Assembly: GCA_011947345.1 (NCBI GenBank)
Contig: JAAVTG010000023.1
Coordinates: 558,001-622,000 of the forward strand
Origin: Phytophthora quininea
Lineage: Eukaryota > Oomycota > Peronosporomycetes > Peronosporales > Peronosporaceae
Direction: 5' to 3'
Length of the DNA stretch: 64,000 bases
Part shown: in pieces, positions 48,212-57,817 of the stretch
How the letters are laid out: every line of letters begins with the position of its first letter
Numbering within the stretch: the stretch's first letter is position 1
Translations under genes and position numbers: made by a program
The notes under the pieces: generated by a model
Told to the model about the DNA's origin: nothing
Seen by the model: the letters and a program-made list of their open reading frames with translations, nothing else
The model's database searches: none

Positions 48212-49306
48212 ATGCAGGCGAGTGAAGCTGGGAAGACGGCGGCGGCGCCCATGGCGGACGCTGCCTATGCGTTCGACGAAGAGGTTCTGAAGGATGTGCG
48301 CAACAACAAGGTGTGGATGCAGGACCCCAAGTACTTCAAGAAGGTGATCGTGTCTCCGGCCGCCACCATGAAGATGCTGAACCACGCCAACTCGGGCGTC
48401 GAGAAGGGTATTAAGAACGGTGGCAAGCCCGTGGAGATCATGGGACTCATCATGGGACGGCCGTCCACGGGCACCGACAGGGACGCCGGAGATGCGCAGA
48501 CGCTCGTGGTCACCGACTGCTTCCCACTGCCCATCGAGGGCGCCGAGACGCGCGTGCTGGCGGACGACGCCGAGGTCATCAACTACATGATCTCTCTGGG
48601 CGAGGCGGTGGAGCAGACCCGCAAAGAAAGGTTCATGGGCTGGTACCACAGCCACCCGTTCGATGTGGAGGTGCACAGCCACTGCTTCCTGTCCGCTACG
48701 GACGTCAGCACGCAGCTGCAGTGGCAGCGGTCGGAGGACCCGCACGGCAACCCGTGGCTCGCTATTGTGCTGGACCCGCTGCGTTCACTGGCCAAGAAGC
48801 GTCCTGAAATGGGCGCGTTCCGTGTCTATCCACCGGAATTTGCAGCACCGGTCAATGAGACGCCTGATGGCACCATCGTCACGGACGAAAGCGCGCGACT
48901 GGAACGCTGGGGCAACTGTTGGAACCGCTACTACACGCTTGAGATTGACTACTTTATGAGCGCTCTAGGCTCGCAGGTAGTGAGTGTGCTCTCGGAGGAG
49001 TTCCTGTGGATGCGCACCTTGAGCTCCAACACCATGCAGGAGCGCGAAAACCGCGACCGGTTCTCGGAGCGGATTCAACTACTGGCAAACAAGTTGGATG
49101 GCTGCGAGACGCACTTGACGCCGCGCACAGGACGCAGCGGTTCGCGAATTGGTGAGTACTACGTGCCGGAGAAACAACAGGCCCACAAGGAAGCCGAGGA
49201 CTCGGCGCTGGACAAGATCACCCAGGCTGCCAATGAGCTGGCCATTGAGCACTCGTTGGGCCAAGAGCTGCAGGTCACTAAGAAGGCTCTGTTCAACGAC
49301 AAGTGA
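48212..49306 (+). CDS. CSN5: COP9 signalosome subunit 5 (JAB1/MPN+ deneddylase) with a lengthened JAMM loop
   Basis: Intact and intronless, 364 residues from MQASEAGKTAAAPMADAAYA. This ATG is preferred over the in-frame ATG at 48152 because family similarity starts here. The MPN domain has the catalytic glutamate (E75 in VEIMGLIMGRP), then GWYHSHP with H146 and H148, and the zinc ligand aspartate in FLSATDVSTQ (S161, D164). In CSN5 of animals, plants and yeast seven residues separate HSH from S; here there are twelve. CSN5 removes NEDD8 from cullins and so sets SCF ubiquitin ligase activity. The remainder (EDPHGNPWLAIVLDPLRSL, CWNRYYTLEIDYFMSAL, FLWMRTLSSNTMQ) is clearly CSN5. Confidence 0.93.
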   Translation: MQASEAGKTAAAPMADAAYAFDEEVLKDVRNNKVWMQDPKYFKKVIVSPAATMKMLNHANSGVEKGIKNGGKPVEIMGLIMGRPSTGTDRDAGDAQTLVVTDCFPLPIEGAETRVLADDAEVINYMISLGEAVEQTRKERFMGWYHSHPFDVEVHSHCFLSATDVSTQLQWQRSEDPHGNPWLAIVLDPLRSLAKKRPEMGAFRVYPPEFAAPVNETPDGTIVTDESARLERWGNCWNRYYTLEIDYFMSALGSQVVSVLSEEFLWMRTLSSNTMQERENRDRFSERIQLLANKLDGCETHLTPRTGRSGSRIGEYYVPEKQQAHKEAEDSALDKITQAANELAIEHSLGQELQVTKKALFNDK

Positions 49307-49359
49307 AGCGGCTGCGACGTATTGAGAGCTCGCACTAAGTAATAACCATGAAAGCGTCA

Positions 49360-49850
49360 TCACTGTTTTCGCGAGGAGCTATTTCTTGGCTTGCGAGGAG
49401 CACGCTTTGAAGTCTTCTTCGCGGTTTTGCCTTCCTCCATGGCAAACAACTCCTCGGCAATGCGTTCTTCTTCTTCCATGGTCTCAAAACTGCTCTGAAG
49501 CTCTTCTCGTTCGTGGTTGTCGACTGGCACGACGACTTCAGCAACAGTCGACTGTGGAGGCAAAGAGGCCGTCGAGAGCACAACATTTCCTTTCTTGAAG
49601 CGCTTGTAGTTCACCACACCATCTCCATCTTCCGTGTCTGCACTTTTGCGCTTCGTCGCAAGCAGCGAGCAGCTCACCACTCGTGGTTTGACCGTCGTTG
49701 TTGAAGCAGACTCAGACTTCGGTTGAATATTTCGAGCAGACATCCACGCACTGCATTTCTTCAGGTGGCCTTCTTTTGCCTGCGAAGTCATCAAGGCTCC
49801 GTCCTACGTGATTGACTTGGCTCTTCAAAATGAGCAGTCCATTGATTTTA
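49360..49850 (-). CDS. Nibrin/NBS1-like C-terminal fragment
   Basis: The frame from 49794 encodes about 144 residues: a basic start (KKCSAWMSARN), a Ser/Thr-rich stretch, then VVNYKRFKKGN and an acidic end EEEERIAEELFAMEEG, followed by a basic tail. N(F/Y)K+FKK is the MRE11-binding motif of nibrin, and an acidic ..E..LF.. element near the end recalls its ATM-binding tail. No FHA-BRCT region is found upstream. Sequence in another frame to about 49850 (HKINGLLILKSQVNH) may belong to it. So this is either a truncated gene, the last exon of a broken one, or an unrelated protein with a chance motif. Confidence 0.35.
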
Positions 49851-49962
49851 TGGGAAGAGGTCATTTCTTTTGATGCGAATGGACCACTACCACGAAGTTT
49901 GACGTGCCATGATCGAAACGACGTGAAAAAGATACTTATTCCAGCTAGAGATACCAACCAGG

Positions 49963-50277
49963 ATGAAGACACTGTGCCTCTTGTTGCTCGTGATTGGGAT
50001 TGCTGCGGTGCAGGCTAAGCCTGCCCGATCGATCTCGTCGCTGGAAGAGCTCTGGTTCTTCTTTACCGTGGTGTACGCGGCCGTTCTGGTCCCGATCCTC
50101 GCGTACTTCATTTACTCGATCGCTCGCGACCCTACCACAATTCAGGTGCTGGAGCAAATGTGGACACGCCTCAAGCAGCGGACATTCGCGTTCCTGGGGC
50201 CCAGCAACAAACAGCGCAATACTGCCATCCGACACGAACGAGCAACAACGATACCAGAATACAAAAAGTTACACTGA
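49963..50277 (+). CDS. Small membrane protein with signal peptide
   Basis: An intact 104-residue frame. A signal peptide MKTLCLLLLVIGIAAVQA is followed by a short lumenal stretch (KPARSISSLEEL), one transmembrane helix WFFFTVVYAAVLVPILAYFI and a basic cytosolic tail (SIARDPTTIQVLEQMWTRLK..). The topology is that of a type I small integral membrane protein. I recognise no family. An ordered hydropathy pattern and an intact frame support it as real. Confidence 0.6.
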   Translation: MKTLCLLLLVIGIAAVQAKPARSISSLEELWFFFTVVYAAVLVPILAYFIYSIARDPTTIQVLEQMWTRLKQRTFAFLGPSNKQRNTAIRHERATTIPEYKKLH

Positions 50278-50446
50278 GTCGGTCTAACCTTTGGCAAATA
50301 TGAAAGAACTTGATTGAAACACTGTGTCTCGTGCCATACTGGAAGAGATAAGATCTGAGCTATCTGGCTTGGAACGTTCTGCATATCGATGAAAAAGAGT
50401 TTGACGAGCGACATTTTTGTCCGGAGGAAGGGTGCTTGGACTATTT

Positions 50447-51274
50447 GTGAAAGGCAATACCAATCGTGCGGAAGCGGCGATTGAGCTGATACAGAAGGCC
50501 GGACATGAGAAATATCTGCTGGATCACGTAGGCTTTTTCTTTATCTCGATTGATGACATTCACATGCGTGGGGTGCGTGTTATCACCGATACGACGCACT
50601 AGATAAAGGAGCAACATTGGACAGGTTGCATTTCCTCGAAGGCGGTGCTCCGGCACCTGACAAGTGTGGCTCAGCCAAGTTATTTCATGGATCTGATGGA
50701 GATTGCACGCCGAATGGGTGATCGTCGTCTGGAAGGCACCGCTTTCGAAAATTACTTTCATGCTCTAATATGGCAGAAGTGTCCGATCCGAGTTCACTGG
50801 CGCAAGTATTCAAGTGCCGAGAATGACGAAATGGTTGAGGCGAGAAACGTGGCGATTACTGACGCGATTGCTTGTGAAAAAGGCAGTTGTGCTGGCACGA
50901 GCGTTGACGATAGGGTCAAGCCGATGAAGCAATGGGCTAAACACAAGAATAAGCTGAATTACTGGATCCCGCAGACCAATCTATTCGAGACGATAGATGC
51001 TGTAGTCTGGTGAAAACTCCAAGCCAAGGGTGATACCAACGATAGTAAGGCATTCTGCCTGCTGCAAGCGATGAACGAGGAGAAGCACAAGTGCGACTCG
51101 ACTGTGCTGAAGAAACTTGCGCAGCCATTCCTGGACAAGGGACTCGCTGTGTGCTGCATGGTGATCGCAGCTGACGAAAACATCGCCAAACGTTTTCGTT
51201 TCGAGCACGACGCTATCTCTGACAAGCTCGCTGAGCAAGTGCCTACGTATGTCGCGCACTTTGAAGTCGTTTAG
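50447..51274 (+). pseudogene. Crinkler/RHS-type effector C-terminal domain, decayed
   Basis: Fragments in shifting frames: GLFVKGNTNRAEAAIELIQK (about 50430-50500), then from 50640 a longer stretch with LEGTAFENYFHALIW, NYWIPQTNLFETIDAVVW, a TGA stop at 51011-51013, and KAFCLLQAMNEEKHKCDS up to TAG at 51272-51274. The order 'EG..FE.y.h ... Y.P...nf..iDa ... .clQ.t...H' is that of the nuclease-like end of Crinkler and retrotransposon-hot-spot (RHS) proteins, abundant in oomycetes. No LFLAK-type N-terminus or signal is present. The in-frame stop and missing N-terminus point to a relic. Confidence 0.5.
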
Positions 51275-51906
51275 TGGTTGGAATGTAAAAGACCAGCTGC
51301 GGATACTGCCATGCTGAGGTCGAATATGCGTTGCTGAACAAGACGATGCAGTCTACTGCTGTCTTCGCAGAAATGCTTTCAAGTATTAGATCGATACTGC
51401 TCACCTGGACTGGCAGCGCAGCTACAATACGCGCTGCAGAAATGTTTCTTGATGCAGCCATCTGCCGTGCAAGCAACCCGTGGCTACACCTCTGGAGTCG
51501 TGGAGCAAAACAACACCATGCTATAATACTCGTCCATCAGCCTGATGATCAGGAACTAGCGGAATCCACCAGGTGTCAACAAGATGTTTTCCAGGATCTC
51601 GTCTCGTCACACGTATCTGTGTGCCTGACCAGCTTGGTGTTCGGACGCGACCGCGTTTAACGACGGTGTCGCTGCAAGTACCAATAACGAAGCCCAAACT
51701 GCACTCGAGTCGAGCAAGACCCGACTCACAGACATGCATCACACTTGCCTCGCTGTGCATGAGCACGCGAGAGGATGAAGTAGTTTCTGTGCCCCCGATA
51801 GCAGCACCGCGCTAGCGCTGAAGAATCGATCCCCCACAATTGAATTTGCTTCTTCACGACCACATCAACTCAAGCTCCATTACTTCATCTTGGCAAGTCT
51901 CCAAGA
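51275..51906. other. Intergenic region before GH7 gene 1
   Basis: Contains a further open frame (51331-51660) without family motifs, possibly more decay from the relic upstream, and the promoter of the first GH7 gene. Confidence 0.4.
51842..51891 (+). promoter_or_regulatory. GH7 gene 1 upstream elements
   Basis: GAATTTGC at 51842-51849 recurs upstream of all three GH7 genes. CTCCATTACTTCATCTT at 51875-51891 is a loose Inr-like match close to the start codon at 51907. Confidence 0.4.
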
Positions 51907-53675
51907 ATGCAGACCCCGAGCACGCTCCGACTAGTTGCGCTGACTGCGACGGCCTCGCTCGCCGCCATGGCAGGCCACGCCCAACAAGTTGGCACAAACA
52001 CCGCTGAGACCCACCCGTCGCTCACCACGCAGTCATGTACGACCAGCGGTGGTTGCACGGACGAAGACACCTCGATCGTACTCGACGCCAACTGGCGTTG
52101 GCTCCACGAAACGAGTTCGTCGACGAACTGCTACACTGGCAACGAATGGGACACGAGCATTTGCTCCGACCCCGAGACGTGTGCCTCCAAGTGTGCGCTT
52201 GACGGTGCCGACTACACCGGCACGTACGGCATCACGGCTGAGTCCGACAGCCTCTCGCTCAAGCTGGTCACCAAGGGCCAGTACAGCACCAACATCGGTT
52301 CGCGTGTGTACCTCATGGAGTCGGACGACACGTACAAGGCCTTCAAGCTGCTCAACCAGGAATTCACCTTCGATGTGGACGTGTCCACCATGGACTGTGG
52401 TCTCAACGGTGCTCTGTACTTCGTCGACATGGACGCCGACGGCGGCATGAGTCGATTCTCGGGCAACAAGGCTGGTGCCAAGTACGGCACTGGTTACTGC
52501 GACGCTCAATGTCCGCAGGACCTCAAGTTCATCAGCGGTGAGGCCAACATCCTGAACTGGACGGCGAGTGCTACGGACAGCAATGCTGGCACGGGCAAAT
52601 ACGGTTCGTGTTGTGCTGAGATGGACATTTGGGAGGCAAACAGCGTCAGCAATGCGTACACATCGCACCCGTGCTCCGTGACTTCGAGCGCCGGCGGCTC
52701 GTACCGTTGCGAAAGCGAGACGGAGTGTGGTTCGGGAGACTCGCGCTACGATGGTGTTTGTGATAAGGACGGCTGTGACTTCAACCCCTACCGAATGGGC
52801 AACAAGACGTTCTTTGGCTCTGGATCGGGTTTCACGATTGATACGTCCAAATCGTTCACGGTGGTGACTCGTTTCATCACGGCCGACGGCACTTCATCGG
52901 GGTCACTGAGTGAAATCACTCGGTTCTACGTTCAGGACGGAGTTAGCCACGAAATGCCGTACTCGACGTGGTCAGGCCTTACGGACATGAACTCCTCACG
53001 GATGACCAGTGTGCAAGCGCCAAGACGTTGTTTGGAGACAAGAACGACTTCAAGACCAAGGGTGGGCTCAAACAAACCGGTCTCGCGATGAAGCGTGGTA
53101 TGGTGCTAACCATGAGCCTCTGGACTGACCATGCCGCAAAGTGCCTGTGGCTCGACTCGGACTACCCGGTGGGCTCTGATGCTTCGGAGCCTGGCGTCTC
53201 TCGTGGCACGTGCTCCACATCCAGCGGCGATCCGGACACGGTTGTCTCCGAGCAGGCGGATGCGACTGTGATCTTCAGCAACATCCGCGTTGGTGACATC
53301 GGCTCAACGGTTGACGGTGTCAGTGCAAACTCTAACAGCTCGGCAACTTCCACATCATCCAAGACCGACGACCAAAGTGCCGCAGATTCAAGCACCGTCG
53401 ATGGAAGCACGACCGAGATAACGACGCCGGCCACAACGACGGCGCCGTCGAGTTCGTCTACTGCCGCTGAAGCTAGTGCGGGCACCGATAGCACCACGCC
53501 TGATCCTGTGGACTCGGGTTCGAACAGCGCAACGACCCCGATCGGTGTTGATACGGGCAGTTCGACGAGTTCTCCTGGCGGTTCGGGATCCGACGACGAC
53601 GCCACCGCTGTGACGGCCGCTCCTGCTACCACAACGGCGCCAAGCAAGCAGTGCAAGACCAAGCGCCGCAACTAG
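51907..53675 (+). CDS. GH7 cellobiohydrolase-like enzyme, copy 1, with one frame break
   Basis: A signal peptide ([20 protein letters not shown]) is followed by a mature start at [16 protein letters not shown]. The GH7 landmarks are [39 protein letters not shown] and the catalytic motif [12 protein letters not shown] (Glu-x-Asp-x-x-Glu; nucleophile, assisting Asp and acid/base). GH7 enzymes release cellobiose from the reducing ends of cellulose chains. The C-terminus is a Ser/Thr-rich linker with no carbohydrate-binding module, ending in CKTKRRN. The frame changes at CC 52994-52995, after GLTDMNS; 1769 nt plus one gives 589 residues. The N-terminal 850 bp are nearly identical to copy 2 on the opposite strand. 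Confidence 0.93.
52118..52971 (+). repeat. Left arm of the GH7 inverted repeat
   Basis: 854 bp matching 54604-55457 on the opposite strand with about ten differences by eye. Seven of these cluster at two spots (52370-52393 and the residue after IWE). Confidence 0.85.
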
Positions 53676-53985
53676 ACCCAAACATGTTGATGTTCCAATT
53701 TCAGTAACGTGCTCGTTCGAGCTGAAATACATGTATTGTGAATGAGTTCATCGATTTGTTTCCTCGACTGTGATCGCGATGCTGTGCATTGATTTTTTTA
53801 CTACTACACTATCCTTGAAGTACGAGGCGACAATTAACACGGAAAAGATGAAAACCAGAATCGAGTCGGCAAGTTTATGAATTCCTAAAGGTGATCGCTT
53901 GGTAGACGAACGTATTGCAGCTCACAACAACATTCATTTACTACGCGTAAAATTTGACACACCAACAAAGATGACTACTGCATTT
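53676..53985. other. Spacer between convergent GH7 copies 1 and 2
   Basis: 310 bp of 3' flanking sequence. No gene or repeat recognised. Confidence 0.4.
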
Positions 53986-55665
53986 CTAGTGGCGACGGGC
54001 CCGGGTCTTGCAGGAGCTCGTCGACGTGCTAGGCGCCGTTGTCGTGGTGTCCGTGGTGGTGTCCGTGGTGGTATCCGTGGTGGTGCTGTCGGCTTCGTTC
54101 GAAGTAGTATCCTCAGCTTCGTTGGCTGTCGATGAGGAAGTAGTGCTCGTAGTAGTCGAAGAGCCCGTGGTGGACGTGGTGGTGGTGCTGGTTGATGGGG
54201 ATGTCGTCGTCGTCGTCGTCGTTGCAGTGGTGCCGCTGGATTCGGTGCTGCTGACACCGTCGACCGTTGAGCCAATATCGCCGAAGCGGATGTTGCTGAA
54301 TACCACCGTAGCATCGGGTTGTTCCGAGATCACATCGTCCGGAATACCGGTAGTCGTAGCACAAGTACCGCGCGAGACACCGGGCTCCGAAGCATCAGCG
54401 TCCACGGGGTAGTCGGAGTCGAGCCACAGGCAGTAAGCAGCGTTATCGGTCCACAGACTCATGGTCAGCACCATACCACGCTTCATTGCGAGACCAAGCT
54501 GCTCCAGCCCGCCCTTGGCCTTGTGGTCATCCTCGTCACCGAACTCCTTCTTCGCAGCGGAACATTGGTCCTCCTTTAGCGAGTTCATGTCCGTGATGCC
54601 TGTCCACGTCGAGTACGGCATTTCGTGGCTAACTCCGTCCTGAACGTAGAACCGAGTGATTTCACTCAGTGACCCCGTTGAAGTGCCGTCGGCCGTGATG
54701 AAACGAGTCACCACCGTGAACGATTTGGACGTATCAATCGTGAAACCCGATCCAGAGCCAAAGAACGTCTTGTTGCCCATTCGGTAGGGGTTGAAGTCAC
54801 AGCCGTCCTTATCACAAACACCATCGTAGCGCGAGTCTCCCGAACCACACTCCGTCTCGCTTTCGCAACGGTACGAGCCGCCGGCGCTCGAAGTCACGGA
54901 GCACGGGTGCGATGTGTACGCATTGCTGACGCTGTTGGATTCCCAAATGTCCATCTCAGCACAACACGAACCGTATTTGCCCGTGCCAGCATTGCTGTCC
55001 GTAGCACTCGCCGTCCAGTTCAGGATGTTGGCCTCACCGCTGATGAACTTGAGGTCCTGCGGACATTGAGCGTCGCAGTAACCAGTGCCGTACTTGGCAC
55101 CAGCCTTGTTGCCCGAGAATCGACTCATGCCGCCGTCGGCGTCCATGTCGACGAAGTACAGAGCACCGTTGAGACCACAGTCGAGGTTCGAGACGTCCAC
55201 ATCGAAGGTGAACTCCTGGTTGAGCAGCTTGAAGGCCTTGTACGTGTCGTCCGACTCCATGAGGTACACACGCGAACCGATGTTGGTGCTGTACTGGCCC
55301 TTGGTGACCAGCTTGAGCGAGAGGCTGTCGGACTCAGCCGTGATGCCGTACGTGCCGGTGTAGTCGGCACCGTCAAGCGCACACTTGGAGGCACACGTCT
55401 CGGGGTCGGAGCAAATGCTCGTGTCCCATTCGTTGCCAGTGTAGCAGTTCGTCGACGTGCCGGACTCGTACAACCAGCGCCAGTTGGCGTCGAGTACGAT
55501 CGAGGTGTCTTCGTCCGTGCAACCAGTGCTGGTGCACGTCTGCGTGGTGAGCGACGGGTGGGTCTCAGCGGTGTTGGAGCCAACCTGCTGGGCAACCGTC
55601 ACCGTGGTGGCGAGCGAAGCCGTGGCGGCGAGAGCCATGAGTCGGAGAGCACTGGGAGTCTGCAT
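53986..55665 (-). CDS. GH7 cellobiohydrolase-like enzyme, copy 2
   Basis: Intact, intronless, 559 residues. A signal peptide ([20 protein letters not shown]) and the same GH7 core as copy 1 are present, with the catalytic motif [12 protein letters not shown]. The linker is a low-complexity Thr run ([20 protein letters not shown]; later [12 protein letters not shown]) ending in CKTRARRH. No carbohydrate-binding module. It is convergent with copy 1 and in tandem with copy 3. Expected to be secreted and to act on plant cellulose. The catalytic Glu/Asp/Glu residues are all present. Confidence 0.96.
   Translation of the reverse strand: MQTPSALRLMALAATASLATTVTVAQQVGSNTAETHPSLTTQTCTSTGCTDEDTSIVLDANWRWLYESGTSTNCYTGNEWDTSICSDPETCASKCALDGADYTGTYGITAESDSLSLKLVTKGQYSTNIGSRVYLMESDDTYKAFKLLNQEFTFDVDVSNLDCGLNGALYFVDMDADGGMSRFSGNKAGAKYGTGYCDAQCPQDLKFISGEANILNWTASATDSNAGTGKYGSCCAEMDIWESNSVSNAYTSHPCSVTSSAGGSYRCESETECGSGDSRYDGVCDKDGCDFNPYRMGNKTFFGSGSGFTIDTSKSFTVVTRFITADGTSTGSLSEITRFYVQDGVSHEMPYSTWTGITDMNSLKEDQCSAAKKEFGDEDDHKAKGGLEQLGLAMKRGMVLTMSLWTDNAAYCLWLDSDYPVDADASEPGVSRGTCATTTGIPDDVISEQPDATVVFSNIRFGDIGSTVDGVSSTESSGTTATTTTTTTSPSTSTTTTSTTGSSTTTSTTSSSTANEAEDTTSNEADSTTTDTTTDTTTDTTTTAPSTSTSSCKTRARRH
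54604..55457 (-). repeat. Right arm of the GH7 inverted repeat
   Basis: Inverted counterpart of 52118-52971, exactly the same length (854 bp) with no gaps seen. Loop between arms is about 1.6 kb. Confidence 0.85.
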
Positions 55666-56257
55666 TGCTGGAGTCGATGTGCTTCGGCGGAGGCAAATTC
55701 AAATGTGAATGAAGTGCGAAGGATCGGAAGGGATCGTCCTGTGATCCATGGCAGCCCGAGGAGATTGAGGTGGTGGCTCTGGTGGTGGAGCCTCCACCGT
55801 GGAGGTTATGATCGGCACGCGCGCATTTAGCTCGACTTCCAGCTGGTGCCGGCAACATCCTGCTCACCTTTACTTTGCAAGTCTGCGCGCTTTCTGGTCT
55901 TCTGTTCGGCCTGGTGGGTTGTAGTGGTCTTTGTCAGTTCATCCAGAGTGGTCTGGTCGCCCGGAGGATGCTTTCCTTCGCTACAGATGAGGTAGTATTG
56001 CTGACATCACCTCATGTACACATATTGTTGCAGGCAGCATAACATTTCACACTACTGTAGACGAATGCCTGATCACTTCAACACCGATCACCTTGTTGAT
56101 GAAAGCTCCGCACACGAAAAGCTCAGCGAAAAAAAGCAAACGTACGAATCAAGCACACAACAAATTCATTCAGTGGATCTACCCAGCCTGAAGCTCGCGT
56201 TCTACTTCTCAATATAACACGGCAAGACACAACATCGAATACACTTCATCGCTAAAA
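55666..56257. other. Intergenic region between GH7 copies 2 and 3
   Basis: Holds the promoter of copy 2 and the 3' flank of copy 3. A block with CCAGCTGG and CCTTTACT at about 55843-55876 resembles one upstream of copy 3 (about 57978-58014). Confidence 0.4.
55693..55717 (-). promoter_or_regulatory. Inr/FPR-like core promoter of GH7 copy 2
   Basis: On the minus strand it reads CACTTCATTCACATTTG followed by AATTTGC. TCATTCACATTT fits the oomycete Inr/FPR consensus, and GAATTTGC is the element shared with copies 1 and 3. It lies about 30-50 bp before the start codon. Confidence 0.55.
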
Positions 56258-57817
56258 TCAGTTGCGACGGCGCTTGCACGATCCCGAGGGCGTAGCTTCG
56301 TTTCCGACCTCAGCCTCGTTTCCAACCTCAGCCTCCTTGCCCACCTCCTGGCTGGGGTCAGCCTCGTTGGCAGTGGTCGTGGATGCAGCAGCCGTCTTGG
56401 AGACTGCGATGCCCTTGACCGTCGTGCCGATGTCACCGAAGCGGATGTTGCTGAAGACAACAGTGGCATCGGGCTGGTCGGCAATAACCTCGTCCGGCAC
56501 ACCCGTCGTGGTGGCGCACGTACCACGCGAGACACCCGGCTTGGACTTGTCGGCAGTCACGGGGTAGTCCGAGTCGAGCCACAGGCACTGCGCCATGTTG
56601 TCCGTCCACAGACTCATGGTCAGCACCATACCGCGCTTCATGGCGACGCCGAGCTGCTTCAGTCCGCCCTTAGCCTTGTGGTCGTCCTTGTCGCCGAATT
56701 TCGTCTTGGCTGCAGAGCACTGCGCGTCGTTGAGCGACTTCATGTCGGTGAGGCCGGGCCACTTAGAGTTGGGCATCTCGAACGTCTTGCCGCCCTGAAC
56801 GTAGTGGCGGGTGATATCCTTCAGCGTTCCGGTGGCGGTGCCGTCGTCCGTGATAAAACGGGTCACCACCGTGATCGGCTTCTTCGTATCGATCGTGAAC
56901 TTGGAGCCGGGGCCGAAGAACGTCTTGTTGCCCATACGGAAGGGGTTGAAGTCGCAGCCGTCCTTGTCGCAAACACCGTCGTAGCGAGACGTGCCGACGC
57001 CGCACTCCTTGTCGCCCTCGCAACGGTAGGCGCCACCCGACTTGGTCGAGGTCGTGCACGGGTGGGTCGTGTAGGCGTTACTGATACTGTTGGACTCCCA
57101 AATGTCCATCTCGGCACAGCAGGCGCCGTACTTGCCGGTACCAGCGTTCTTGTCGATCTTGCTGGGGGTCCAGTTCTGCACGTTGGCCTCACCGTCGATG
57201 AACTTGAGGTCCTGCGGGCACTGGGCGTCACAGTAACCAGTGCCGTACTTGGCACCGGCCTTGTTGCTCGGGAACTTCTTCATGCCGCCGTCGGCGTCCA
57301 TGTCGACGAAGTACAGAGCACCGTTGAGACCACAGTCCATGGTGGACACGTCCACATCGAAGGTGAATTCCTGGTTGAGCAGTTTGAAGGCCTTGTACGT
57401 GTCGTCCGACTCCATGAGGTACACACGCGAACCGATGTTGGTGCTGTACTGGCCCTTGGTGACCAGCTTGAGCGAGAGGCTGTCGGACTCAGCCGTGATG
57501 CCGTACGTGCCGGTGTAGTCGGCACCGTCAAGCGCACACTTGGAGGCACACGTCTTGGGGTCCGAGCAGACGGTGTCGTCCCACTTGTTGCCGGTGTAGC
57601 AGTTGGTGGTCGAGTCGGCCTGGTGCAGCCAGCGCCAGTTAGCGTCGAGCACGATGGACGTGTCCTCATCCTTGCAGCCCGCCTTGGTGCAGGACTGCGT
57701 GGTGAGCGTCGGGTGGGTCTCCTCCTGCTGCGTGCCGACCAGTTGGGCGTTGGAAACGGCAGCCAGCGACGCGATCGCCGCGAGGGCCATAAGCCGGAGA
57801 GCACTGGGGGTCTGCAT
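56258..57817 (-). CDS. GH7 cellobiohydrolase-like enzyme, copy 3
   Basis: Intact, intronless, 519 residues from [20 protein letters not shown], chosen because it is a proper signal peptide shared with copies 1 and 2; the frame is open further upstream but without similarity. The catalytic motif is [12 protein letters not shown]. The core is clearly more diverged from copies 1 and 2 except for one 274-bp tract (57280-57553). The linker is short and acidic, with an EVGNEA repeat, ending in CKRRRN. No carbohydrate-binding module. The frame is unbroken. Confidence 0.96.
   Translation of the reverse strand: MQTPSALRLMALAAIASLAAVSNAQLVGTQQEETHPTLTTQSCTKAGCKDEDTSIVLDANWRWLHQADSTTNCYTGNKWDDTVCSDPKTCASKCALDGADYTGTYGITAESDSLSLKLVTKGQYSTNIGSRVYLMESDDTYKAFKLLNQEFTFDVDVSTMDCGLNGALYFVDMDADGGMKKFPSNKAGAKYGTGYCDAQCPQDLKFIDGEANVQNWTPSKIDKNAGTGKYGACCAEMDIWESNSISNAYTTHPCTTSTKSGGAYRCEGDKECGVGTSRYDGVCDKDGCDFNPFRMGNKTFFGPGSKFTIDTKKPITVVTRFITDDGTATGTLKDITRHYVQGGKTFEMPNSKWPGLTDMKSLNDAQCSAAKTKFGDKDDHKAKGGLKQLGVAMKRGMVLTMSLWTDNMAQCLWLDSDYPVTADKSKPGVSRGTCATTTGVPDEVIADQPDATVVFSNIRFGDIGTTVKGIAVSKTAAASTTTANEADPSQEVGKEAEVGNEAEVGNEATPSGSCKRRRN

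Noticed and set aside
54907..55830. 307-residue plus-strand frame, and a 381-residue one at 56678-57823
   Set aside because: Both are antisense to GH7 copies 2 and 3, and they resemble each other only because the genes do.
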